The notes under the pieces were generated by a model, which saw only the letters and a list, made by a program, of their open reading frames with translations, searched no databases and was not told the DNA's origin. 41,936 bases of DNA from Bacteroidales bacterium (GTDB lineage: Bacteria > Bacteroidota > Bacteroidia > Bacteroidales > UBA10428), in assembly GCA_016930375.1 (NCBI GenBank), contig JAFGGU010000002.1, positions 1 through 41,936 of the forward strand, written 5' to 3'. Shown here one piece after another: positions 1-7,119 of the stretch (position 1 is the first letter of the stretch; every line of letters starts with the position of its first letter). The position numbers and the translations under genes were made by a program.

Positions 1-87
1 GAGAGGGGGGGATTCGAACCCCCGGTACCAGTTACCCAGTACGACAGTTTAGCAAACTGTTGGTTTCAGCCACTCACCCACCTCTCC
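1..87 (-). tRNA. tRNA-Ser (anticodon GCT), 3' end cut by window edge
   Basis: Reading the minus strand from 87, the 5' acceptor strand GGAGAGG is followed by a D-arm, an anticodon stem ACAGT/ACTGT around the loop TTGCTAA (anticodon GCT, complement at 51-53), a long variable arm typical of class II tRNAs, and a T-arm with GGTTCGAATCC. The acceptor partner strand runs off position 1, so the last one or two bases and any CCA lie outside the window. A long variable arm with a GCT anticodon makes this the tRNA reading AGC/AGU serine codons. Confidence 0.95.
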
Positions 88-120
88 ATACTCCGGGATG
101 CTGCTTTTTTCAAAGTTCGA

Positions 121-150
121 CAAAAGTATAAAATATGATGGCAATCACAA
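121..150 (-). promoter_or_regulatory. Promoter of the tRNA-Ser gene
   Basis: On the minus strand TTTG (150-147) is followed after 18 nt by TACTTTTG (128-121). This matches the Bacteroidetes primary-sigma consensus TTTG, about 19 nt, TAnnTTTG. Transcription would begin near 114, about 27 nt before the mature 5' end of the tRNA. Confidence 0.6.
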
Positions 151-225
151 AAGATTACGCTTAAAATGTTATTCCGGCTGATGTAGTTATATCAAACGGG
201 ATTGCTGTTGGGGGAGAAGAAGTTC

Positions 226-456
226 TTATTTTTTCCGATAACTCTTATAAATGAAATATCCGAAAAGCAATAATGTAAATGACAGCAACACGATGCCAAT
301 TTTGCAATAAACTGTGCAGAAGTATTTTTCATTGGCATGACATAGGCTTGAGAAACATCCGAGAATGACCATGATCACCCAGTCGGCAAACAACAATGCA
401 GCAATTACTAAACTCCATTTTAGTACTACTGATTTCGTTATTTCTGTTTTTTTCAT
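226..456 (-). CDS. Small two-helix membrane protein, function unknown
   Basis: A 76-residue protein starting MKKTEITKS. I place the start at the ATG at 456 and not at an upstream TTG, because AAAGGA lies about 8 nt before it. Two hydrophobic stretches (about residues 11-36 and 52-71) flank a short loop with several cysteines (C34, C39, C48, C51), and the C-terminus is basic (YKSYRKK). I do not recognise the family. The gene is divergent from the DUF134 gene at 573. Its likely promoter (TTTG 536-533, TACTTTTG 512-505) shares the degenerate ArsR-type box at 529-542, so the two transcription units may be regulated together. Confidence 0.6.
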   Translation of the reverse strand: MKKTEITKSVVLKWSLVIAALLFADWVIMVILGCFSSLCHANEKYFCTVYCKIGIVLLSFTLLLFGYFIYKSYRKK

Positions 457-504
457 CTGTGATATCCTTTTTTGATCCTGCAATACACATTAACTATCCT
501 TTAA

Positions 505-536
505 CAAAAGTAAAATATATTTTTGTATTAAGCAAA
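505..536 (-). promoter_or_regulatory. Leftward promoter for the small membrane protein
   Basis: On the minus strand TTTG at 536-533 is followed after 20 nt by TACTTTTG at 512-505, a full match to the Bacteroidetes -33/-7 pattern. The -33 element lies inside the operator-like sequence 529-542. Confidence 0.55.
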
Positions 537-551
537 TGTTCATTACATTTG
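521..551 (+). promoter_or_regulatory. Rightward promoter of the ORP-like operon
   Basis: A T-rich TTTTTG ending at 525 is followed, 18 nt later, by TACATTTG at 544-551, a perfect -7 element of the form TAnnTTTG. Predicted transcription starts about 15 nt before the DUF134 start codon at 573. The spacer holds the ArsR-type box 529-542, so a bound repressor would block the promoter. Confidence 0.6.
529..542. promoter_or_regulatory. Degenerate ArsR/SmtB-type operator
   Basis: TAAGCAAATGTTCA matches the local consensus TGAACATATGTTCA at 11 of 14 positions; the right half-site is intact and the left half is degraded. It occupies the spacer of the rightward promoter and overlaps the -33 of the leftward one. 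It is weaker than the four intact boxes in the window, so I call it by position plus partial sequence match. Confidence 0.45.
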
Positions 552-572
552 TAACGAACAATAGCTCAAAAC

Positions 573-1019
573 ATGGCCCGACCCAAACGTATCCGGAGAA
601 TGACAAATCCCCCTCATTTCAAGGGGTATAGGCCAATCGGACTGACTGAAGAAAACAATCCGGTGGTGCTTAATTATGAAGAGTATGAAGCCATTCGGTT
701 GAGCGATTATGAGTTACACGGGCAGGTTGAAGCCGCTCTGGAAATGGGCATTTCCCGACCCACTTTTGGCCGAATCTATGAAAGTGCTAGGCGTAAAGTG
801 GCCCGGGCATTCGTGCTGGGCAGACCTATTGTCTTTGAAGGTGGTAAGGTGTATTTCGATAGTGATTGGTATTCCTGCAATACTTGTGATTGCCTTTTTA
901 ATCATCCGGCCAAGGAAGAAGATGTGACCTGTTGTGCGCTATGTAACTCTTCGGATATTGAACAATGTAAAGAGAATTCCCAAACGAATTATCAGGTAAA
1001 AGAAACTAATAATTGTTAA
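573..1019 (+). CDS. DUF134 family DNA-binding protein (first copy)
   Basis: A 148-residue protein of the DUF134 family: basic N-terminus (MARPKRIRRM), the signature EEYEAIRLSDYE (residues 36-47), then a helix-turn-helix in which MGISRPTFGRIYESARRKVARAF (58-80) is the recognition part. The C-terminus carries a zinc-ribbon-like pair, C102xxC105 and C121xxC124. In this copy the usual acidic stretch before the HTH reads HGQVEAALEMG. DUF134 genes commonly sit beside NifX/NifB-like and Mrp/MinD genes in anaerobes, as here, and are assumed to be local regulators; their ligand is unknown. It heads the long plus-strand operon. A paralogue lies at 12773-13189. Confidence 0.9.
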   Translation: MARPKRIRRMTNPPHFKGYRPIGLTEENNPVVLNYEEYEAIRLSDYELHGQVEAALEMGISRPTFGRIYESARRKVARAFVLGRPIVFEGGKVYFDSDWYSCNTCDCLFNHPAKEEDVTCCALCNSSDIEQCKENSQTNYQVKETNNC

Positions 1020-1022
1020 AAT

Positions 1023-1346
1023 ATGAAAGTTGCAATCACATCTACCGGAAATAGTCCGGATGCAAAGCTGGACAGCCGTTTTGGAAGGTGCTCCTATTTT
1101 GTTGTTTATGATACGGAAAGCCATTCTACAGAGTTTATTCCAAATCCAAACAAAGATAATGTCGAAGGCGCCGGACCTGCATCAGCTCAGCTTGTGGCAT
1201 CGAAAGGAGCAAGGAAAGTTGTTTCCGGAGAATTTGGGGCTAAGGTAAAATCATTGTTTGACAGTCTTCAGATTCAGCTGATCGTAATTCATGAGTCTGA
1301 AAAAAAGATCAGCGAGATAATCGAATTAATCAATACTAAAAACTAA
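1023..1346 (+). CDS. NifX/NifB-like (dinitrogenase Fe-Mo cofactor biosynthesis domain) protein
   Basis: A 107-residue single-domain protein of the family that includes NifX, the C-terminus of NifB and the Desulfovibrio orange protein ORP. Recognisable elements are the N-terminal strand MKVAITSTGNS, LDSRFGRCSYFVVYD (about residues 17-31), the central GAGPASAQLVASKGARKVVSGEFG, and a C-terminal helix. Family members bind iron-molybdenum or Mo-Cu-sulfur clusters non-covalently. It starts 4 nt after DUF134 and lies just upstream of two ferredoxin-MinD ATPases, the setting seen for ORP. No nif structural genes are present, so a role in nitrogen fixation is not supported here. Confidence 0.9.
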   Translation: MKVAITSTGNSPDAKLDSRFGRCSYFVVYDTESHSTEFIPNPNKDNVEGAGPASAQLVASKGARKVVSGEFGAKVKSLFDSLQIQLIVIHESEKKISEIIELINTKN

Positions 1347-1351
1347 ACAAA

Positions 1352-1534
1352 ATGGCACAAATGGATGGAAAAGGACCTCAAAACAGAGGTGCTGCAACCG
1401 GACGTGGTTTGGGCAGATGCCGGAAGATATCAGAAGAGGAAACTGATGAAAAGTTGGGAAAGGGTATGGGTTTACGCCGGAGGGCTGGTGGAGGAGTTGG
1501 TAAGGGAAAACGGCTGAAAAGCGGCGGAAAATAA
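1352..1534 (+). CDS. Small Gly/Arg-rich DUF5320-like protein
   Basis: A 60-residue, very basic, glycine-rich protein. The N-terminus MAQMDGKGPQNRGAATGRGLGRC follows the DUF5320 pattern (M-P-G-x-D-G-x-G-P-x-G-x-G-x-x-T-G-R-G-x-G-x-C) in degenerate form. The C-terminus is RRRAGGGVGKGKRLKSGGK. It is probably disordered. It lies 6 nt after one NifX-like gene and 23 nt before another. Such proteins recur next to NifX/Mrp genes in anaerobes; their role is unknown. A longer relative is at 15572-15910. Confidence 0.75.
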   Translation: MAQMDGKGPQNRGAATGRGLGRCRKISEEETDEKLGKGMGLRRRAGGGVGKGKRLKSGGK

Positions 1535-1556
1535 GTGTAATATTAAATAAGTAGCG

Positions 1557-1895
1557 ATGAAATATACAGTTGCAATTCCTTTGGAGAACGGACGTTTGTG
1601 TTCCCATTTTGGCCATTGTGAGCAGTTTGCCATAATCAATGTGGAAAACAACGCCATAGTCGATGAAAAGCTGATCACTCCGCCCCCTCACGAACCCGGT
1701 TTATTACCCGGCTGGCTTGCTGAGCGTGGTGTCACTGATGTTATTGCAGGAGGCATGGGGCAGCGTGCCATCAGTTTATTTGAAGAACAGCATATCAGGG
1801 TTAGTGTTGGTGCCCAGCCGAAGGCTCCTGAAGAACTTGTTTCCGACTGGTTAAAAAATGCCTTGGTAACCGGAAATAACGCCTGTGATCATTGA
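1557..1895 (+). CDS. NifX/NifB-like (dinitrogenase Fe-Mo cofactor biosynthesis domain) protein, second copy
   Basis: A 112-residue protein of the same family as 1023-1346 but clearly diverged: MKYTVAIPLENGRLCSHFGHCEQFAIINVENN at the N-terminus, then PPPHEPGLLPGWLAERGVTDVIAGGMGQRAISLFEE. The CSHFGHCEQF segment (around residues 16-25) carries two Cys and two His that could bind a metal cluster. This form, with PPHEPG and GGMG, is the one usually found with Mrp and ferredoxin-MinD proteins. It ends 4 nt before the MinD-like gene at 1900, suggesting co-translation and a joint job in holding or delivering a metal-sulfur cluster. Confidence 0.9.
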   Translation: MKYTVAIPLENGRLCSHFGHCEQFAIINVENNAIVDEKLITPPPHEPGLLPGWLAERGVTDVIAGGMGQRAISLFEEQHIRVSVGAQPKAPEELVSDWLKNALVTGNNACDH

Positions 1896-1899
1896 ATAA

Positions 1900-2754
1900 A
1901 TGAAGATTGCCATCGCCAGCGGCAAAGGAGGAACAGGCAAAACCCTGGTTTCGACCAATCTTTTTTATTCGGCACAACAGGCAGGAATATCAGTTGCATT
2001 GGCTGACTGCGATGCTGAAGAACCCAATGTTGCCGAGTTTATTCAGGGGGAGATAGTGCATTCAGAGATCGTCAGCCAAAACATTCCCGTAATCGATGTC
2101 AATGCATGTGTTTTCTGTGGAAAATGCCATGAGTACTGTAATTATCATGCCATAGTGTATTTGCCGCCATCGGGTTTTATCCAGGTAGTTGAAGAATTGT
2201 GCCATGACTGTGGTGCCTGTCTGGTGGCTTGTAAGTACGGCGCAATTACTGAGAAAATTAAACAACTCGGCCAGGTCAGAACGATGGCGGTTAATGATCA
2301 GGCAAAGATAATTGAAGGAAGTGCTAATGTGGGAGTCTATTCGCCGGTGCCAGTGATCCGGCAGACCATCAGGGAGTTGAATGGTGAATCCCTGTCTATC
2401 TTGGATTCGCCCCCCGGAATATCCTGCCCGTTCATTGCAACTGTTGAAAAGGCCGATTATGTTGTTCTGGTAACTGAACCAACACCCTTTGGAGTGAACG
2501 ATCTGAAATTATCTGCTGCCACACTTAAACACCTTGGTAAACCATTTGGTGTCATAGTTAACCGGGCGGGACTTGGCAACAGGGATGTATATGAATGGCT
2601 TGGGCAAAACGAAATCCCCCTGCTCATGGAAATACCATTTGACAAAGAAATAGCACGCATTTATTCTGAAGGCCGTCTTTTGGCGGAAGTCATTCCGGCT
2701 TACCGTATTCAGTTTATGAAGCTGCTGGATCATTTAAAATGTCAGAAGGCATGA
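1900..2754 (+). CDS. MinD/ParA-family ATPase with inserted 2x[4Fe-4S] ferredoxin domain (first)
   Basis: A 284-residue deviant-Walker ATPase. SGKGGTGKT at residues 7-15 is the P-loop with signature lysine; DCDAEEPN (36-43) is the switch region; LDSPPGISCP around 165-175 is Walker B. Between them sit two cluster motifs, C70xxC73xxC76xxxC80 and C101xxC104xxC107xxxC111, each enough for one [4Fe-4S] cluster. This architecture matches the two ferredoxin-MinD proteins of the ORP complex of Desulfovibrio vulgaris (DVU2103/DVU2104). ATP hydrolysis may be coupled to electron or cluster transfer onto the neighbouring NifX-like proteins; that coupling is inferred. Confidence 0.93.
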   Translation: MKIAIASGKGGTGKTLVSTNLFYSAQQAGISVALADCDAEEPNVAEFIQGEIVHSEIVSQNIPVIDVNACVFCGKCHEYCNYHAIVYLPPSGFIQVVEELCHDCGACLVACKYGAITEKIKQLGQVRTMAVNDQAKIIEGSANVGVYSPVPVIRQTIRELNGESLSILDSPPGISCPFIATVEKADYVVLVTEPTPFGVNDLKLSAATLKHLGKPFGVIVNRAGLGNRDVYEWLGQNEIPLLMEIPFDKEIARIYSEGRLLAEVIPAYRIQFMKLLDHLKCQKA

Positions 2755-3620
2755 CTGAGATAGCCATTCTGAGCGGTAAGGGTGGAACCGGTAAAACAAG
2801 CCTGAGTGCTGCATTCGCAACACTGGGCAAAAGTGTGGTGGTGGCAGACTGCGATGTAGAAGCTTCGAATCTCTATCTTATTTTGCAGCCGGAGAATTAC
2901 CATGAAGAACAGTTCATTTCAGGTCAAAAAGCAATTATCGACTATCAGATATGTGATAATTGTGGTTTGTGCATTCAATATTGCAGGTTTAAAGCTATTT
3001 CCTTGTTAGATAATCAAGTAACAATCTCTGAAACTGCCTGTGACGGATGCATGCTGTGCATGCGAATATGTCCCAAAACGGCCATCAACATGGTTCTTAG
3101 CGATAAAAGCAGGATGTATGAAGGTAAGTTCCGAAAAGGACTGATGGTCCATGCCCGACTGGAGCCTGGTGAAGAAAACTCGGGCAAACTGGTGAGTGTT
3201 GTCCGCAAACAGGCTCGTGAATTATCAAAGCAAACCGGATGGGAAACCATTATTATAGATGGTCCCCCAGGTATAGGTTGTCCGGCCATTTCATCGGTAA
3301 CAGGAGTCAGGAAGGTTGTTATTGTCACCGAGCCTACCCGATCGGGTTTTCATGACATGAAACGTATCCTGGAATTAACCGGGAATTTTAAAGTTAAATC
3401 GTACGTTGTTATTAACAAATACGATTTGAACATGGATATTACCTGTCAGATCTCCGACTGGTGTTTGGACAGGAAGATTCCGGTTACCGGAAAAATACCC
3501 TTCGAACCCGGAATAGTAGAAGCCATGCTGAATTGTAAAAGCATCACGGAATGGCTTCCCGGTTCTGAGGCCAGCCAGGAAATCATTCATATTTGGAATA
3601 AAATAAGTAGCGATGAATAA
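2751..3620 (+). CDS. MinD/ParA-family ATPase with inserted 2x[4Fe-4S] ferredoxin domain (second)
   Basis: About 289 residues, paralogous to 1900-2754. I choose the ATG at 2751 because it overlaps the upstream TGA as ATGA and gives MTEIAILSGKGGTGKT, matching the start of its partner; an ATG at 2739 would add four residues. The P-loop is near residues 8-16 and DCDVEASN near 34-41. Cysteine sets lie at about 68/71/74/78 and 97/100/103/107 (the last followed by Pro, as in classic ferredoxins). IIIDGPPGIGCP is Walker B. It is translationally coupled to both neighbours. The two ATPases probably form a heterodimer, as tandem members of this family are thought to do. Confidence 0.92.
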   Translation: MTEIAILSGKGGTGKTSLSAAFATLGKSVVVADCDVEASNLYLILQPENYHEEQFISGQKAIIDYQICDNCGLCIQYCRFKAISLLDNQVTISETACDGCMLCMRICPKTAINMVLSDKSRMYEGKFRKGLMVHARLEPGEENSGKLVSVVRKQARELSKQTGWETIIIDGPPGIGCPAISSVTGVRKVVIVTEPTRSGFHDMKRILELTGNFKVKSYVVINKYDLNMDITCQISDWCLDRKIPVTGKIPFEPGIVEAMLNCKSITEWLPGSEASQEIIHIWNKISSDE

Positions 3621-4431
3621 ACATCAGGAAATTGAAAAGACAAAATTGCCCGGTATCAAAAATATTATCATTGTTGCATCGGGTAAGGGAGGAGTAGGCA
3701 AATCCACAGTAGCTGCAGGTTTGGCTATATCATTGGCCATGGAAGGTTATTCAACCGGTTTGATGGATGCCGATTTATATGGACCTTCCACACCCGTATT
3801 GTTTGATTTGCTTAACGAGCGACCAGATGCTGAGGAAAAGGAGGGTAAAACAATCCTGAAACCTATCATCAGGTTTGGCATTAAGCTTATGTCAGTGGGC
3901 TTCTTCATTAATGCCCGGCAAGCCGTTCTATGGCGTGGCCCCCTGGCATCAAATGCACTTAAACAATTGATAACCGAAACGGCCTGGGGAGAACTCGACT
4001 ATTTGATCATTGATACGCCTCCGGGGACAGGTGATATTCACATTACCCTGCTTCAGCAATATGAAATAGAGGGAGTTATTATTGTTACAACGCCGCAGTT
4101 AATTGCTCTGTCAGACGTTGAAAAGACGATCGGCATGTTCCGTGATGAGCATGTCGGGGCTCCCGTTTTGGGTATAGTGGAAAACATGGCCTGGTTCACT
4201 CCGGCAAAACATCCCGATGAAAAGTATTTTTTGTTTGGGCAGGGAGGAGGTGAAGCCTTGTCAAAATCCCATACCCTACCTTTATTAGCCCAAATTCCTG
4301 TAAATGAGAATATTTGCTCAGTGTGTGATGGTGGCAGGCTTAATGAATTATTCAATGATAAGGGGGTAAAAGAAGGTTTCGATCAACTTCTCAAAGGAAT
4401 TATCCACAGAAAAGCAGAACTTGTAAATTGA
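3613..4431 (+). CDS. Mrp/NBP35-family P-loop ATPase (Fe-S cluster carrier type)
   Basis: A 272-residue Mrp-like protein: ASGKGGVGKST (22-32) deviant Walker A, DADLYGPSTP (52-61), LIIDTPPGTGD (131-141), and the Mrp-typical LWRGP and ENMAWFTP. It lacks the N-terminal MIP18/DUF59 domain of E. coli Mrp. At the place where ApbC/Mrp carries a CPHC motif it reads ENMAWFTPAKHPDEKYFLFG with no cysteines; a CxxC does occur later (C235-S-V-C238). It overlaps the upstream ATPase gene by 8 nt. In the ORP locus of Desulfovibrio a Mrp-type protein (DVU2109) is also encoded with the two ferredoxin-MinD proteins. Confidence 0.92.
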   Translation: MNKHQEIEKTKLPGIKNIIIVASGKGGVGKSTVAAGLAISLAMEGYSTGLMDADLYGPSTPVLFDLLNERPDAEEKEGKTILKPIIRFGIKLMSVGFFINARQAVLWRGPLASNALKQLITETAWGELDYLIIDTPPGTGDIHITLLQQYEIEGVIIVTTPQLIALSDVEKTIGMFRDEHVGAPVLGIVENMAWFTPAKHPDEKYFLFGQGGGEALSKSHTLPLLAQIPVNENICSVCDGGRLNELFNDKGVKEGFDQLLKGIIHRKAELVN

Positions 4432-4440
4432 TTCAATAGG

Positions 4441-4572
4441 ATGAAGAAGAAACAATATTATTATCGTTGGATTATTATCCTGTTCCTCGCTGTTGTCCTA
4501 TGCAGTTGTGCTGCGCAACGGAAGCATCACAAAGCTGTTCCCTGTCCCTGTGAAAAACAGAATAAAAGATAA
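4441..4572 (+). CDS. Small putative lipoprotein
   Basis: An open frame of 43 codons starting MKKKQYYYRWIIILFLAVVL and continuing CSCAAQRKHHKAV. The N-terminus is a textbook short lipoprotein signal: lysines, a hydrophobic run, then LCSC as the lipobox, with the mature part only about 20 residues long and basic (His/Lys, then CPC). It fills the 146-nt interval between mrp and the thioesterase gene, 9 nt after one and 5 nt before the other. The upstream AGG touches the ATG, so ribosome binding is weak. It may be a species-level gene; I do not recognise a family. Confidence 0.6.
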   Translation: MKKKQYYYRWIIILFLAVVLCSCAAQRKHHKAVPCPCEKQNKR

Positions 4573-4577
4573 TCATC

Positions 4578-5003
4578 ATGATGGAGTATGAACACAAGTT
4601 CAGGGTTGCTTACCCCGAAACAGATCAGATGGGAACCGTCCATCATTCAAATTATCCGAAATATTATGAGACTGCCAGATGGGAATTTTTCCGCGATTTG
4701 GGGATCACATACAAGTCAATTGAAGAAGCAGGTTACCTGTTGCCGGTTATCCGAATGAATTTCAGGTTTATCAAAACCATTCAGTACGATGATCTGCTTA
4801 CCGTAAAAGTCGTACTTAAAAACCTGAAAGGAGCGAGAATTTGGTTTGCTTATAAACTTTACAACGAAAACGGAGAACTGGTCAATGAGGCAGAAACCGA
4901 ACTGGCTTTCGTTTGCAGGAATACCTGGAAGCCCTGCATGACGCCGGAGTTTTTTCTAAAAGCATTGGAGGCTAACCATAAACATGAACCTGTTCGCGCA
5001 TGA
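4578..5003 (+). CDS. Acyl-CoA thioesterase, YbgC/FadM hotdog family
   Basis: A 141-residue hotdog-fold protein. The active-site segment YPETDQMGTVHHSNYPKYYETAR (residues 12-34) has the YbgC-type Asp (D16) and following His residues, and the long helix EFFRDLGITYKSIEEAGY follows. It would hydrolyse short- or medium-chain acyl- or hydroxybenzoyl-type CoA esters in the cytosol. Start codons at 4578 and 4581 are both possible. Placed 5 nt after the small lipoprotein gene and 67 nt before the flavoprotein gene, it appears to be in the same operon, but no functional link to the cluster is evident. Confidence 0.9.
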   Translation: MMEYEHKFRVAYPETDQMGTVHHSNYPKYYETARWEFFRDLGITYKSIEEAGYLLPVIRMNFRFIKTIQYDDLLTVKVVLKNLKGARIWFAYKLYNENGELVNEAETELAFVCRNTWKPCMTPEFFLKALEANHKHEPVRA

Positions 5004-5070
5004 CAATAATTGAGAATGCAATCAAAAATAAGAGAGGATATTACTTAATTTATTAAAGAAACGACCATAT

Positions 5071-6423
5071 ATGAAAAAAACTGATGTATTGATCATTGGC
5101 GGAAGCGCTGCAGGAATGGTGGCTGCCTTAACAGGTAAATCCTCATGGCCTGAAAAAAGCTTCATTCTGGTAAAGAAACAGAAAGAGATGATGGTTCCGT
5201 GCGGAATACCCTATATTTTTGGAACACTAGAAAGCAGTCAGCAAAACATCATGCCTGTTGATAACATGCTGGAAAAAGCGGGTATTGAATCCATAGTGAA
5301 TGAAGTGGTTTCAATCAACAAGGAAAATAAGTTTGTTGTGCTGGAAAACGGAGAACAAATAGGTTATGAAAAGCTTATTATTGCTACAGGATCAACTCCT
5401 GTAAAACCAAAATGGCTGAAAGGAGCGGATCTGGAAAATGTATTCGTCATTCCCAAGGACAAGTGTTATCTTGATGAGATGAATGCCAGACTTGAAAAAT
5501 TCAAGAACATTGTTGTCATAGGTGCCGGATTTATCGGAGTTGAGTTTTCCGATGAACTCAAAAAAAGAGGTCATGAGGTTGCTCTCGTCGAGAAACTGCC
5601 GAGTATTTTAAGTCTGGCCTTTGATGAGGAACTGTCCACCCGTATTGCTGGAATAATAAGTGACCGGGGTGTAAAAATCATTACCAACAATGGTGTAAAT
5701 GAAATAGTCGGCAACGGTAAAGTATCCCGGGTCAGGCTTGAAAAAGGCGAAGAAATTCCTGCTGATGCAGTAATACTCTCCATGGGATATAAACCCAATA
5801 CCGAATTAGCTATGAAATCAGGTATTTTCATCGATGAGAGCGGTTTTATTGCTGTAGATGAGTATATGCGCACCCATGAACCTGATATTTATGCTGTGGG
5901 GGATTGTGCTCAAAAGCGTGATTTTGTTACCCGCAAAAGGGTGCCTACTATGCTGGCTTCTACAGGTTGCGCAGAAGCACGTGTTGCTGGCGTAAACCTT
6001 TTTGATATTAACGTGGTGAAGACATTCAGCGGTACCATTGGCATTTATTCAACGGCGATTGGTAATACCGGTTTTGGGACCGCAGGTTTGACTGAAAATC
6101 GGGCAATTGATGAAGGAATAGCTATCCTATCAGGTTCCTTCGAAGGGGTTGATCGCCATCCCGGGAATTTACCCGATGCTCATAAGCAATTGGTGAAATT
6201 AATTGCTGCCAGGTATTCCGGAGTGATCATTGGTGGTGAAGTAATTGGTGGCATCAGCGCCGGTGAATTAACAAATGTTATAGGTCTTATCATTCAGAAC
6301 CGGATGTCGGTGAATTCATTACTTACTTCTCAGATCGGCACTCACCCTTGTTTAACTGCCTCGCCGGCAGGTTATCCTTTGATCAAAGCGGCTGAAATAA
6401 TTGCTGCAAAAATGAGACTATAA
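5071..6423 (+). CDS. FAD-dependent pyridine nucleotide-disulfide oxidoreductase, CoA-disulfide reductase/NADH oxidase-like
   Basis: A 450-residue flavoprotein. The FAD site IIGGSAAGM is at residues 8-16. The conserved single redox cysteine C44 sits in VPCGIPY, at the position used by CoA-disulfide reductase and Npsr enzymes. NAD(P)-binding GAGFIGVEF is near 151-159, the second FAD motif (IYAVGDCA) near 270-277, and a dimerisation domain ends in GTHPCLTASPAGYPL. It reduces disulfides or persulfides of a low-molecular-weight thiol with NAD(P)H, or acts as an NADH oxidase. It starts the sub-operon with HdrC- and HdrB-like proteins (6 nt to the next gene) and takes the place a HdrA flavoprotein would have, so it may feed electrons to HdrBC; that role is inferred. 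Confidence 0.9.
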   Translation: MKKTDVLIIGGSAAGMVAALTGKSSWPEKSFILVKKQKEMMVPCGIPYIFGTLESSQQNIMPVDNMLEKAGIESIVNEVVSINKENKFVVLENGEQIGYEKLIIATGSTPVKPKWLKGADLENVFVIPKDKCYLDEMNARLEKFKNIVVIGAGFIGVEFSDELKKRGHEVALVEKLPSILSLAFDEELSTRIAGIISDRGVKIITNNGVNEIVGNGKVSRVRLEKGEEIPADAVILSMGYKPNTELAMKSGIFIDESGFIAVDEYMRTHEPDIYAVGDCAQKRDFVTRKRVPTMLASTGCAEARVAGVNLFDINVVKTFSGTIGIYSTAIGNTGFGTAGLTENRAIDEGIAILSGSFEGVDRHPGNLPDAHKQLVKLIAARYSGVIIGGEVIGGISAGELTNVIGLIIQNRMSVNSLLTSQIGTHPCLTASPAGYPLIKAAEIIAAKMRL

Positions 6424-6429
6424 TCGATT

Positions 6430-7116
6430 ATGGCTACGCTGGTTGAACGATTAAAAGCAGATTTCCGCCTTGTTGAAGGACTCAAGGCCTGCATCAACTG
6501 TGGCACCTGTACGGCCATTTGCCCTGCTGCAGCGGTCAGTGATTATGATCCCCGCATTGTGGTTGACACGGTTCAGCAATTTAACGAAGGAACCCTTATG
6601 GAATTGCTTAAATCCGATACCATTTGGAAGTGCGGAGAATGTCTTTCATGCAAAACCCGGTGTCCGAGGGAGAATGTACCGGGTTATATTATTCAGGCCC
6701 TGAGATCACTATCCATCGATACGGGATTGTTTATTGAAAGCGAACAGGGGCAAAGACAACTGGCCATCAAGCGCACTGTCGGAGACCATATTCTAAAGTA
6801 TGGTTACTGTGTTTACGTGGATGAGGTCAATACCGATATGTATCCCGAACAGGGACCTATCTGGGACTGGATGCAGAAGAATCGCAAGGAAATCCTGGAA
6901 AGGCTTGGCACAAGTTATGGAAAGGAGCAAAGCGGTTCTTTGCGAAATATTCCCGAGGAATCCATGCAGAATCTGCAAAAGATCTTCGATGAGACCGGTG
7001 CAACAGAACGATTTGAAAAAATTGAGCATTATAGTCGCGTAAACGCGGAAAAGTTGGGTGTAGATATGGATGCCACCAATGATTGCGATTATTTCAAGAA
7101 GATGTATGAGGAATAA
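6430..7116 (+). CDS. Heterodisulfide reductase subunit C-like, 2x[4Fe-4S] electron-transfer protein
   Basis: A 228-residue HdrC-like protein with C21xxC24xxC27xxxC31P and C68xxC71xxC74xxxC78P, each a [4Fe-4S] site, embedded in a short all-helical domain (CINCGTCTAICPA and CGECLSCKTRCPR). The C-terminal half (about 100-228) lacks further cysteines until C224 and is longer than in methanogen HdrC. It passes electrons between a flavoprotein or another donor and the HdrB catalytic subunit. It is 6 nt after the FAD protein and its stop is 3 nt before the possible GTG start of HdrB. The organism does not look like a methanogen, so the substrate is not CoM-S-S-CoB; a different disulfide or thiol is likely. 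Confidence 0.9.
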   Translation: MATLVERLKADFRLVEGLKACINCGTCTAICPAAAVSDYDPRIVVDTVQQFNEGTLMELLKSDTIWKCGECLSCKTRCPRENVPGYIIQALRSLSIDTGLFIESEQGQRQLAIKRTVGDHILKYGYCVYVDEVNTDMYPEQGPIWDWMQKNRKEILERLGTSYGKEQSGSLRNIPEESMQNLQKIFDETGATERFEKIEHYSRVNAEKLGVDMDATNDCDYFKKMYEE

Positions 7117-7119
7117 AAA

